Positions 49,141 to 59,507 of a stretch of 64,000 bases of DNA are shown one piece after another. Where the stretch lies: contig JAVTVX010000001.1 in the NCBI GenBank assembly GCA_033439265.1, positions 16,510,608 through 16,574,607 of the forward strand, given 5' to 3'. A model generated the notes under the pieces. That model was not told the origin of the DNA and did not search any database. It saw only the letters and a program-made list of their open reading frames with translations. The stretch comes from Dillenia suffruticosa. Taxonomy: Eukaryota; Streptophyta; Magnoliopsida; Dilleniales; Dilleniaceae. Every line of letters starts with the position of its first letter. The stretch's first letter is position 1. The translations under genes and the position numbers were made by a program.

Positions 49141-50053
49141 TTAACTTTGTTGTTTGGATTTCTTATTCTGGGCTATTTCTTGGCGGCGATTCTTGAAGTA
49201 GACAACCATTTTGTCACGAGGAGGCAAATTTTCTTTGATCAATGGGTGGCTGAGAAAATTGTTCATCCATGAAGTGATTGCGGGAAATTTCAAAGGGTCC
49301 AAAATTTTCATGGAACCCACTTCTTCCCAAATTGGAAGCCAATAAGAAATCCAACCAATGCTAATGTCCAAATACCCAATTTTTTCCCCAACAAAAAACT
49401 TCTTGTTCTTCCGCTTTAGCTCTTCTTCTAGCTTCTCAAAGGACTCTATTGTCAATTCCACAAACTTCTCTTGATCTTCTCCTTCTGAGCACATAGCTGT
49501 AAAGGAGTCTTGCATGATCTGTGAGAAGAAAACCAATTAAGGTGGAAATTTCTTGAGACCAGGTTGCTAAATCATCATTCTTGAGACCAGGTTGCATTCC
49601 AAATTCTGATTTCGACTTTGCTCATGATAAATAATATTTCTCCTCTTAATATAAGTTCTTAAAATGTTAAGTAGAACATGAGATTTAGGCAGAAAAAATA
49701 TGGACAGACAAAAAAAATTGACAGAAGGGTTACTTTACCTTCTCATCACAAAATCTAGCCCAAAATCGAGCTATAGCTCTCTCGTAAGGATCATTGGGCA
49801 GCAATGGATTTTCTTTCCAAGTCTCATCAATGTATTCAAGTATAACAAATGACTCATTGATGACTTTCTCTTCATGAACCAACACTGGGACTCTCTTGAG
49901 AACTGGATTTAGCTCCAAGAGCAAAGGACTCTTGTTGAACACATCTTCCTCAATGTACCCATATTCAACTCCTTTCAATTTTAGTGCCCATATCACCCTA
50001 ACCACGTATGGTCCAACCCAAAATCCTAGTAGCTTCACTTCTTGGGGAGCCAT
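49141..50053 (-). CDS. GSTU: Tau-class glutathione S-transferase with Ser-to-Gly active site
   Basis: Two exons on the minus strand, 49739-50053 and 49141-49518, joined by a GT-AG intron in phase 0, giving 230 residues; two exons and this length are standard for GSTU. The N-terminal thioredoxin-fold half has [35 protein letters not shown] (with the cis-Pro and the E-S glutathione-binding pair) and ILEYIDETW. The all-helical C-terminal half has [15 protein letters not shown] and [12 protein letters not shown]. The catalytic Ser of tau GSTs (S14 in the neighbouring gene, WVSPF) is Gly here, so conjugating activity is doubtful. Family members act in the cytosol on xenobiotics, peroxides or as ligand carriers. 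It is the downstream member of a tandem pair. Confidence 0.93.
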
Positions 50054-51500
50054 GAATTTGCTGCTCTTGCCTGTGAGCTGTCTATTGACAACTTGCCCGA
50101 CAAAACTTACATAATGGTCTCAAAAGTTGTGGAGCATCTGTGCTTTGACAGAAACCTACCTATACTTATTTGACCTGTTGCATAATTAAGGGCCCACTTC
50201 TTTTGCGATCTCTCTCTCTCTTTCTCTTTCTCTCTCTCTTACTCTCTCTCATGCTCAGCATGGTGATGCGTTTGGAAGTTTTGGGAAAAAAAAGGAAAAG
50301 ATTAGTTAAAAAAGAAAAGAAAAGAAGATAAAGGGTATAATTTTCTCTCTGTATTGGTAGAAATTTTATGAAATCAAACTTACGAGAAATAAAGAACTTT
50401 ATTTTTAATTTTTAAAAGATATTTTTAGAATATAAAAAATATTTAATTCTAATATTTTCTCTCATCTCCATTTCTTTTTATATTTGATTTAAAAAAATTT
50501 TAAATTTGAAAAGATCTCAAATTCATAAAAAACCCCTTTTTTATTATATCTAAGTTTCCAAGGGAAAAAATAGTCATAATTTCTTCTCCCTATTTTTTTC
50601 TTCCTCTCCTAATCTTTCCATCAAACGGACTGTCAGTGACATCATTTATTTTTTTAGTGGGAGGGTAGTGAATATGAGATATTTGTAATAAACACTCTTC
50701 GCCGGCCAAATGATTGCAGATGGGGTAAAAATTAGTTATTACGATAATTACTATCTCTAAGTATGAGGGGTCCCCGTCCATCAAGTCTGGGAAGCTGAGT
50801 TTACCTTATTTGCTCATCATCAAACCAAGAAAATCAGATAATTTGTATCTTAGGATTCTAATCAATAGCAATTTATCACAAAATTTGCAAAGATATTTAG
50901 AACTTTTTCACCATAAATAAACATATATCTCCAGGAGCAAAGACAAAAGGGGGCATTGCCTTCTAAGGAGAGAGAGTTCATCATATTTCTGAAGAAAGAG
51001 AGAGAGAGAGAGAAAGAGTGTGTGTGTGAGATTTGAAAGACTCAAGTTGTGTGTTTCCATTACTCAAAATTTTTTCACGGATATTACCCAAATTCAAATT
51101 AGCTTTATATGACTTGCTAAGATAGCGAGATCAAGAGCGGCCATATTTAGGTCTAATCAGAACCCAATTGGCCCAACCAAATAGTACTTTTCTGGTCATA
51201 AAACCAGATGACCATTCAGAGGTTCTTACAATGTTCAAACCCCTAAACACCCAGTTGGAAACCGAAGTAACATTGTAATATTGTAGTCCCCAAGAAAACA
51301 AGAAAACAGTCTAGTGGTACAAAACTCCTACCCCAACCTGATATCCCATATTCAAATTCTTATACAATAAAAAAAAAAAATTGTAATATTGTATTAAGGT
51401 CACAAACTTAAAAAAGGGTCAAGCCAGGACATATTTTATTCTGCAGACTGCTTATTTCTTCGCCATAAAACATCTAAACAGGAAAAAAAAAGGTATATGT
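50054..51500. other. Intergenic region between the two GSTU genes
   Basis: Immediately right of 50053 is the leader/promoter of the first GSTU gene, with a CT-rich block at about 50210-50250; a diverged copy of its first ~130 bases recurs at 56.19 kb. The rest is AT-rich, with a GA repeat at about 50998-51016. No gene seen. Confidence 0.5.
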
Positions 51501-51510
51501 ACTTAATGTC

Positions 51511-52446
51511 TTAATGTTTGAATTTTGATTTCAGGATCTCGGCTACTTCTATCCTGCGCTTTTGGAAGTAGACAACCGACTTGTCCCGAGGTGGCAAATT
51601 TTCTCTGATCAATGGGTGGCTGAGCATAATGTTGATCCATGAAGTGGTTGCTGGAAACTTCAGGGGGTTCAAAATTTTTATGGAACCAACTTCTTCCCAC
51701 ATTGGAAGCCAATAAGGAATCCATCCCATTACAATGTCCAAGTATCCAATTGTTTCCCCACCAAAAAACTTGTTCTTCTTTCTCTTGAGCTCTTCCTCTA
51801 TTTTCTCTAAGCACTCTGTTGCCAATCTCACAAACTTCTCTCGATCTTCTTCCTCTTCTGAACAATGAGCCATGCACGCATTCTCCAGGAACTATCAGAA
51901 ACACAGAGTGAAAATGCATATCTCTTAGTCAAAGTTATGTGGCTGTTAGAATTAAATGATGAAAGTAATATCACCTACTACAATCACTAAATAAATTATA
52001 GACAGTAGGATTCAAAGTTGTCCCACTAGAAAAAATTACTGCCTACTTGTGTTTGCTGTGAAATTGCCCTTTGCAGATTTTAAAATTAAGGTGTTAAAAT
52101 GAAAATGCGCATGAAATTAATGTGGGTTTACCTTATCCTCAGAAAATCTCGCCCAGAATCGAGCCATGGCTCTATCATAAGGACCATTTGGCAACAATGG
52201 ATTCTCTTTCCACATCTCCTCGATGTATTCGAGTATAACGAAGGACTCAGCAATGGCATTCTCTTCATGAATCAAGACTGGTACTTTCTTGTGAACTGGA
52301 TTGAGCTCCAAAAGCAGATCACTCTTGTTGAAGATATCTTCCTCAATGTACTCATAATCAACTTCTTTAAATTTGAGTGCCCATATGACTCTATACACAA
52401 ATGGGCTTACCCAAAATCCTACTAGCTTCACCTTTTGGCTAGCCAT
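51511..52446 (-). CDS. GSTU: Tau-class glutathione S-transferase
   Basis: Two exons on the minus strand, 52132-52446 and 51511-51891, intron GT-AG in phase 0 at the same codon as in the neighbouring gene, giving 231 residues. [20 protein letters not shown] keeps the tau catalytic Ser (S14). Glutathione-site residues are present in [15 protein letters not shown]. The C-terminal half has [17 protein letters not shown] and [15 protein letters not shown]. It conjugates glutathione to electrophiles or acts as a ligand carrier in the cytosol; no specific substrate can be read from sequence. It differs from the downstream copy at many positions, so the duplication is not very recent. Confidence 0.95.
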
Positions 52447-53029
52447 GGATTCTGGTTACTCCTGCTCTTCCTTGTGAGCCAGCTCACACTACCTATTTTT
52501 ATATATGGAGAGAAGTCTTGAGGACCACGCTTTGATTGAAAATGTGAGGAACTTTCCTGGTCACATAGGGACTGAACTTTGACCAGATGCATAGATTGCG
52601 CTATCCATTCCACATGGAGACAAGGGAAGGGGTAGTAATTATATTGCCTAAATATAATATAATAAAAGAATTAAAAAAAATAGCAACAAATATCTTCTTT
52701 ACTTCTACTTTTTTTTTTTAAAATCCAATTTAAAAGAATATTTTTAAAATTCTAATGAGGCAAATGCAGCCTCCTTGGTTGCCCTTGTTGATTGCATAAT
52801 TTGTTGGACCGAGAAGAGGAAAGATGCCCCCGGGACCAGATGATAAGTCCCTGATCTATTGGTCCCCTGAAACATAAAGAGTGTTGATAGTCTTGGGACA
52901 CCAAGAACTTTAAAAATTATGATTTAAATTTGTTACCAAAATTGTTCTATATTTCTTCTTTTTCTTTTGAGAATTTATTAAATCTGTACTAATTTTCTAA
53001 AACTAAAATTAAGTTACTACTACTCTTAG

Positions 53030-53077
<48 letters not shown>

Positions 53078-53087
53078 CACACACACA
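52447..53087. other. GSTU promoter side and AT-rich intergenic sequence
   Basis: Upstream of the second GSTU gene. The leader near 52447-52500 is pyrimidine-poor; no TATA box is assigned with confidence (a TATATA lies near 52500). It ends in an interrupted TA microsatellite (about 53030-53075) followed by CA units. Confidence 0.4.
53030..53075. repeat. TA microsatellite
   Basis: TA repeats interrupted once by AA near 53043, followed by a short CA run at 53079-53088. Confidence 0.9.
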
Positions 53088-53269
53088 CTAGTTACTGCCT
53101 GTGGGAATGCGCAGGGTGCCCACAAGATATAAATTATACTTTTTCACTGCATAAATATTTGTTAGATTTATAATTAGTTTAATATTTAAATTAAATTATT
53201 ATTTAGATTAATGAAAAATGCAACGTATATTAGTAATAGGAAAAGAAAAAGAGTTTAACTATTGAAGTT

Positions 53270-55580
53270 TTTTTTTTAAAAAAACCAATGAATGAAGTAA
53301 TGAAAAGGTAATAAGTGGAGTAAAAAGATAATAGAAATAAAGAAATCACTATTCGTGGGGCTCAAAAAAACAAAAGGAAAAAAATCTATGTTAAAAAAAA
53401 CCAAAAGACTCAAGAGGAAAAAAATGGTTAAAAAAAAAGTAAAGATCTGAATGGAAAAAATAAAAAGATGTGCTTGAAAAACAAAGAAATGACCGTCAGT
53501 AGGACAAAAAAGGGAAAAAACCCTATGTTTAGAAAAGATGAAAGACTAAAGGCAAAAAAATTTGGGTAAAAAAGGATATGAATGGACAAGTGGAGCAAAA
53601 CAATAGAGCAAGAACTTGAATAAAAAATACCATGGTCTAAAATTAAAGAAACGATCATCCGTGAAACAAAAATAAAAAGGGGAAAAACCTATGTGCCAAA
53701 AAGACGGATGACTTAAACAAAAAAATGGTAAAAAAAAACGGAAGGATCTGAATAAAAAGAAAGTGTGATTTCATAAAGACGAAGGACTCAAGTGAAAAAA
53801 ATAGTTAAAAAAAAAAAGCACAAAAACTTGAATGAAACAAAAAAAATAAAGTATGGTCTCAAAAAAATGAAGAATCTAAGTGAAAAAGTGGTCAAAACGA
53901 GGAAGTGTAAGAACTTGAAGGAAAAAAGTGAAGTCCAAAAAAAAATGCGGTCTCAAAAAGATGAAAAATCCAAGTAAAAAAAATCGGGCAAAAACGAAAA
54001 AGTGTAAAGATTTGAATAAATAAAAAAAAAATGTAAGGTCCCAAAAATATGGGAGAACCAAGTAGAGACATCTCCAAAAAAAAAAATACGAGAACGAAAA
54101 AAAAGGAAATTGCACTAAAAGAAATAATGCAATGAAACGGATAAAAAAAGATGTAACAAAAAAATAGCAGATGACTTCTTAGAGACGTATAAAAAAAAGT
54201 AAAAAACTAAAAAAAAAAAATGCAAGGACTTGAACAAAACCCAAAAAAAAGTGTGGTCCCAAAAAAACAAAATATCGAAACGAAAAAAAAAGGTTAAAAC
54301 GAAAAAGTCCAAAGATTTGAATGAAAACAAATTATCGGATCCAGAAAATATTGGATGACCAAGTAGAGACATCACAAAAAAATGGATGCAAACAAAAAAA
54401 AAAAGAAGTTGCATGAAAAAAGGCTGCAAATGAAAAAAACAAAAAAGAAGCTATGGTGAAAAAAGTAGTGGACGACCACTTAGGGCCATCAGAATTTTGC
54501 GTGAATACTAAGTGGGTTCAACGCTTTATATCTATTGTAATTGGAAAGAATATGGTTTAAAAATAAATAGATGATCATCTATGGGGCAAAAAGATGGAAA
54601 AACCTATGTCCTTAAAAGACAAAGACTTAAGCAGAAAAAAAAGGATAAAAAAAGTGCAATGATATGAATGAAAAAGAAGAAAACAAAAGTATGGTCCTAA
54701 AAAGACGAATGATTTAAGCCGCAAAAGAAGGGCCAAAAAAATACAAGGATTTAAATAAAAATAAAATAAAATGTGGTCACGAGTAAGAAAAAGTATAAGG
54801 ACCTGAATTAAAAGAAAGTGTAAAAAAAAAAAGAATAGGGACTCGAATAAACAAAAAAGAGTGCTGTCCTAAAATGACGAAGGGTCTAAGCAAAAAAAAG
54901 AAAAAAAAGATCAAAAACCAATGCAAGAACTAGAAGAAAAAAAAGTGTGGTCATGGGTTCAAAAGAATGTGCAAGCAGGAAAAAAAAAAGCAAGCGGAAA
55001 AAAAGGAAGGACCCAAGTGGAGAAAAAACAAGCAAAAAAAGGTGCAAGGATGTGATTGGAGAAAAAAATATTGTGGGGTCAAAAGATGAAGGACTAAAAA
55101 AAACAAAGTATGGTCATGGGTAAAAAAAAAGGTGCAAGAATATGAATTAAAAAAAGTGTAAAAGGGGTTAAAAAAAGTATAAGAAACTGAATGAAAAAAA
55201 AATATGGTCAAGAGACCAAGCAAAAAAAAACCAGGTCAAAAATTAGTGCAAGGACTTGAGGAAAAAAAATAGTAGTCATGGGTCCCAAAAAAAGTGCAAG
55301 CGGAAAAAAAAAAAAAACGAAGGACCCAGGAAAAAAACGAACAAATGGTCCAAAAACAGGTGCAAGGACGTGATCATAAAAAAAAGTGGGGTTAAAAAAA
55401 TGAAGGATTAAAAAAAAGGACTCAAGCGGGAAAAAAAAGGGACCCAAGCAAAAAAATAAAAAGAAAAAGAAAAAGGTTCAAAAAAATAGGTGCAAAGATG
55501 TGATTGAATAAAAAAATAACAAGGTCAAAAAGTCAAAATATCAAAACTAAAAAAATGATCAAAAAGGGTACGATGATGCG
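53270..55580. repeat. A-rich degenerate tandem array, strongly strand-asymmetric
   Basis: About 2.3 kb in which the plus strand is dominated by A, with T and C scarce. Recurrent modules are GTGCAAGGACTTGAATGAA, TGTGGTCCCAAAAAGA, GAAGGACTCAAGC and a longer one with GGGGCAAAAA...CCTATGT (near 53355, 53500, 53660 and 54580). Modules alternate at roughly 75-100 bp. The many T-rich frames on the minus strand are composition artefacts. Confidence 0.8.
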
Positions 55581-55587
55581 ATTAGAG

Positions 55588-55824
55588 ATAGGACTGGGTC
55601 GGTTCTAGGCCGAAAACCGACCCAGCCGCTCCATTGTAACTCGGATCGAAAACCGGCTCAAGGTAATAGTAATCCGAAACCGGATCGGCCCATTACAGTA
55701 ATAGGCCCGGGCTGGTTCCAAGCAAGTTTTTGGCTTGATCGGCTTAGCCCAGCCCGACCTGGCCTTGAAAGGCCTCAGAACCGTGGTCGAATCGGCCTGT
55801 GTTCCTGGGCCCATCCAGGAATCA
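55588..55824. mobile_element. Possible hAT-like MITE inserted in the A-rich array
   Basis: A 237-bp GC-rich island interrupting the A-rich array. It is rich in GACTGGGTCGG, CCGGATCGGCC and GGCCCGGGCTGG motifs. Flanks GATTAGAG and GATCAGAA agree at 6 of 8 bases, suggesting an old 8-bp duplication. Terminal inverted repeats are weak, so the class is tentative. Confidence 0.4.
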
Positions 55825-55938
55825 GATCAGAACTGTAGCTGGTAAAAAAAATAATGGACAACCATTATGGACATTCGAAAAAGAAAGGAGTAGTGACGAA
55901 TGAATAGTAAATGCCTTTGGCGCATTTATACATAGGGA

Positions 55939-56180
55939 ATATAAATAATTTTTTTTGAATTTAGTGATTGGACACTCTATTTTCTTAATTAGAGATTTCG
56001 AATTTGAGTTTTGAGAATAGAGAAAAAGAATTTGGGAGAGTTAACCTCTTAATGGAATTTATAGTACTTGAATTGTGCTAATCGGATAAAATCTGATAAT
56101 TTAAACCCACCAATAGTCAGCAATTAATCTTTTCCAAAATTGAAATCAAATTACCAAAAGATGAGGGGTAGTGAAAATCC
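55939..56180. other. Intergenic, contains a copy of a dispersed degenerate repeat
   Basis: About 55960-56110 shares the order of motifs GATTGGACACT, TTTCGAATTTGAG, GGGAGAGTTAACCTCTTAA and CGGATAAAATC with about 32345-32530. No gene seen. Confidence 0.4.
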
Positions 56181-56184
56181 AAGA

Positions 56185-56320
56185 GCGCCATGAATTTGGT
56201 GCTCCTGCGTGTTAACTATCTATAAACAACTTCCCCGACAAAACAGTAAATAATGTCTTCAAAGTTGTGGAGCTTCAAAGGTTGGAAAGATCGCTACTCA
56301 TATGACCTGTCCTTATTTGC
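56185..56320 (-). pseudogene. Relic of a third GSTU copy: start codon and leader only
   Basis: On the minus strand this matches the leader and start codon of the GSTU gene at 50053: shared segments include GCCATGAATTTG, CAACTT.CCCGACAAAAC and CAAAGTTGTGGAGC on the plus strand. Similarity stops right at the start codon; nothing of the coding region follows to the left. By eye about three-quarters of bases agree over 130 bp. Confidence 0.65.
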
Positions 56321-56331
56321 TTTGTGTTCAA

Positions 56332-56425
56332 TCTAGACCTGTTATGACACTCGGGTAATGTCACGGGCCAGTCAAGGCCCGAGCTCGAAGGCTCGTCGAG
56401 CTACCCGGATATATGAAATTACGCA
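56332..56425. mobile_element. Truncated copy of the hAT MITE family seen at 27.3 kb
   Basis: TGTTATGACACTCGGG, AATGTCACGGG, CGAGCTCG and CGTCGAGCTACCCGG occur in the same order as in one end of the MITE at 27324-27678 (read from its right end inward). Only one end is present, and no target duplication is visible. Confidence 0.5.
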
Positions 56426-56891
56426 TATGCCCCTGCTGACTATTCTTGACTTTAAAATTTTGAAGGACGAAAAGGTAATTTGGCTTTCACTTCTTCTTTC
56501 GATTTTGTCATTTCGTTTCTCATTCTAGATCTAGATCTCGAATCGCTCTCCCTCTTGCGGCGACCTAGCAAAGCAGCTCTTGCATCCCGTGACGAAGATC
56601 AAGCTCTGTGCGGCGAAGATTTTGTTCTTGTGTTCGTCGCTGCTCCGATTTCACAACTCAGAGGTTGATTCAAATGTGAAATCTCTCTCTCTCTCTCTCT
56701 CTAGGGTTTCTGCAAGATTAAGGCTTTTGCGATTTGTTTCTTCTCCCTTAGAGTTTTGATGATTTGTTCTTCTCTCACCTTCACTTAGCTTTCAAGTCTT
56801 CAATGGAGATTTACGAACTGCGACTACGCTTCATCCATCACTGTTCGATGTCGCCGTCGCTACTGCAAGACCATTTCTTTTAGTCGAAGGT

Positions 56892-56922
<31 letters not shown>

Positions 56923-57480
56923 GGCTGTGAACAAGAAGATGTTCTTCTCTCTCTATTTCTGCAAGATCATCACTACTCATTAGACCTAGCGAGTAGCTTA
57001 TAATTTAACCTAGATCTCTCATCATGCTTTGCGTTTTTGATTTTGTATCGAGTTATGTATGATGGCTCATATTGATCCACTTAAAAATTTCTGATTTTTT
57101 ATCTAATGATGGGAACAATTATGAGTTGTACATATGGCTTTAATGCAATTTTCTGAGTTTTGTTATGATAATGTGGCTTTCAGTTTGATTTTTGTGACCA
57201 AAATTGCTAAAAGTAAATAGTGAAAGTGAAATGCAGCTTGAATGAGATTTGAGAAATAACAAGTTGGTAATTTCAAAAAAGAAATTAGAAGAGAGTTTTG
57301 TTCATTTTGAATGTGAGTGCAAAGATTACTTTCGTGGTTGAGGAAGGTGATGACAATGGATATATGTTAAAGCAATCATTCAGAGTGATGAATGGATTTG
57401 TAATATCGATACTCGGTACCCGAACAATGTATATTTGTTTTGAAATATATATTCTTTTTTTTAACAAAAAAAAAGAGGAA
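56426..57480. other. Unresolved region with CT microsatellites, left of or within the gypsy LTR
   Basis: Contains CT runs at about 56684-56701 and 56896-56921 and leader-like sequence, but no recognised protein. The 5' boundary of the second gypsy LTR should lie here or slightly to the right; no TG start could be fixed. Confidence 0.35.
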
Positions 57481-59507
57481 GGAGGAAACGCAGCGTTTTG
57501 GACCGAAACGCGGCACTCCCTCCCCCTTGTGAGATTAGGGCTAAAAGCCCTAATCTGTCTCTCTCCCTCCTTCTCTCTCTCTTTCTCTTTCTCTCTCCCC
57601 GACCCTTCACCTTCAGCGGCCGCCGCCCTCCTCCACCGCTGTTTCGTCGTGACCCGCCACCACCCAACGGCCATCGCCACCGCACTCTCTCTACCCTTCC
57701 CTCTCAGTTTCTCTCTCTCTCTCCACTGTTCACTCTCTCTCGCGATCTCCCTCTCGGTCTCTTCCGCCGCGCGCTTCTGTCGCGCGCCACCACCGCGAGC
57801 GCACCAGCGCGCGACAGCGTAGACCACTGTGCGCTCTCCCTTGCGCCACTGTGTGCTCTCCCTTGTGTGACTGCTCGCTCTCCCTTGCACGACTGCGTGC
57901 TCTCCCGAGTGCAAGCGTGCACGGAGCGACCCTCTGCGCGAGCGCTAGCGCACCCCTGCGCGCCCCTGCACAAGCGCCAGCGATCCCTATACGAGCGGGA
58001 CCGCGCTCCAGCGCGCGACCCACTGTGCGAGTGCACATGCCTCACAACGCGCAATCCACTCGCGAGCGCGGGCCCTAGCCCGTGAGCGCCCGCCAGGCCA
58101 CGAAGCCCACTGTTGACCCGTGAGCCTACTATGGCCCGCGAAGCCTACTGCGGCCAGCAAGCCGGCCCGCGAGCCCGCGACCGGCTTTCTCCTTTGATAG
58201 CCATCTGCCATACTCGTAGAAATCCTTCACTGCAAGTAATAGCTGTGTTAGATGTGGTTTTGTGTTAGAAATTAATTTAGTCACTAACGTGATTTCAAAA
58301 TTAAAAATATTACAGGTTTTAAATTAATCTGACGGACAAACGAAAGTTAGATCTGCAACCCGAGGGACCCTACATGAGGATTTCTAACTTACTCGATTTA
58401 TTTGGATGAATTTAGGGTCAATTAGAGTAAAAGTGTATTGCATATGTTAGGATGAATGTTAGAATAGATTGAAATATATTGTTTGACACTATATGAAATT
58501 AATTAGATCAAATATAGGATTTTATATAAATTGAGCTATTCTGGATGATAGAATCATATGGACTTGATTCGAATAGCTTCTCTTAGAGTTGATTTGACGA
58601 ATGCTTAAAAATATTCAGAATTTGGGATTTGAGTTTAAGGATTGATACAATCTTTTCATGATAAATTTTCTTGCATATAGGAAATTAAAATACGTTTATA
58701 TTTTGAAAATAGATTTCGAAACCTTGAAAATGGAACGAAATCGATGATATTGGTGTATATTTATAAATTGAAGAATTTAGGGTTTGTATGAATTTAAGGA
58801 AAATGATAAACCCTGAAAATAGTCGAAAATTTGATGAAAATCGTGATGACTAGATTAGGTTGGCTTTCTTGGTGATTCGATTGAGGGGAGCTTTGATTCT
58901 TCGGATTGTAGTTTTATTGGGAAGTGCGTTATCCTCCCCAAAACAGTGAGTGAGATTTATTTCAATATTTTTGTTTAATTTGTAAACCCTGTTTTAACAT
59001 ATTTGATAAATGAGCATGATTTATAGCGTATTTGAAATGTTTTGACTGATTTTGAAATTGATTTTGTGAACCGATAGAGTGTCCAAAAACTGTGTTGAAA
59101 TATTAAAATTATGCATCCATGTGGTTGAAATGTATAATGTGTCATTTTATGCTATATGTTGCATTTGGTTTGTGAACCTGATTTCGTCACATTTTGATAC
59201 GATTTTGGATTTGGCCTTGAGGGCTTTGGTATGTATTGTTCCGTAGCTATGAAGGACACCGTGAGAGACGCTTTGGTGGTGTCCGGATATGCCTAAGCCT
59301 GGGGTATCCCACGAGTTATCGTGATTTTTATTAACGATACGGTACTAACCAGGTTGAACCCGAAAGGGGGAGGTTTTGGATACTCTCTTCAAGTCTAGCA
59401 CCTGGACGAGGTCCGCCGTCAACGCCGGGGTAGAGAGCACTTTAGATAAACTTGCATATAATACCTCTGGTGCGCCTGTCATAGGTCGAGGTAGACCTCT
59501 GCCAGGA

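Larger units (their letters stand above)
53088..55938 (-). mobile_element. Probable non-autonomous Helitron carrying an A-rich array
   Basis: On the minus strand the right end opens with TCCCTATGTATAAATGCGCC (5' end at 55938), a Helitron-like TC start. The left end closes with CTAG (53088-53091) followed by T, the CTRR-3' rule, and 8 bases before it is a stem TGTGGG/CCCACA (53100-53105 with 53119-53124), where Helitrons have a hairpin. No inverted terminal repeats or target duplication are seen, as expected. There is no Rep/helicase frame, so it would be non-autonomous. The base before the TC start is T rather than the canonical A, which weakens the call. The interior is almost wholly the degenerate array described separately. 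Confidence 0.55.

Noticed and set aside
51503..51919. 138-codon alternative frame across GSTU exon 2
   Set aside because: Out-of-frame shadow of the GSTU exon, which has the conserved C-terminal GST sequence in the other frame.
53428..55447. Series of 60-104-codon minus-strand frames rich in Phe and Leu
   Set aside because: They are the T-rich strand of the A-rich array; poly-Phe translations follow from composition.
57285..58211. Long open frames on both strands (209 codons minus, 195 and 174 codons plus)
   Set aside because: They overlap on both strands in a GC-rich, low-complexity CT/GCGC region, with Arg/Ser/Pro-rich translations unlike any family. They look like composition artefacts in the gypsy LTR/leader.
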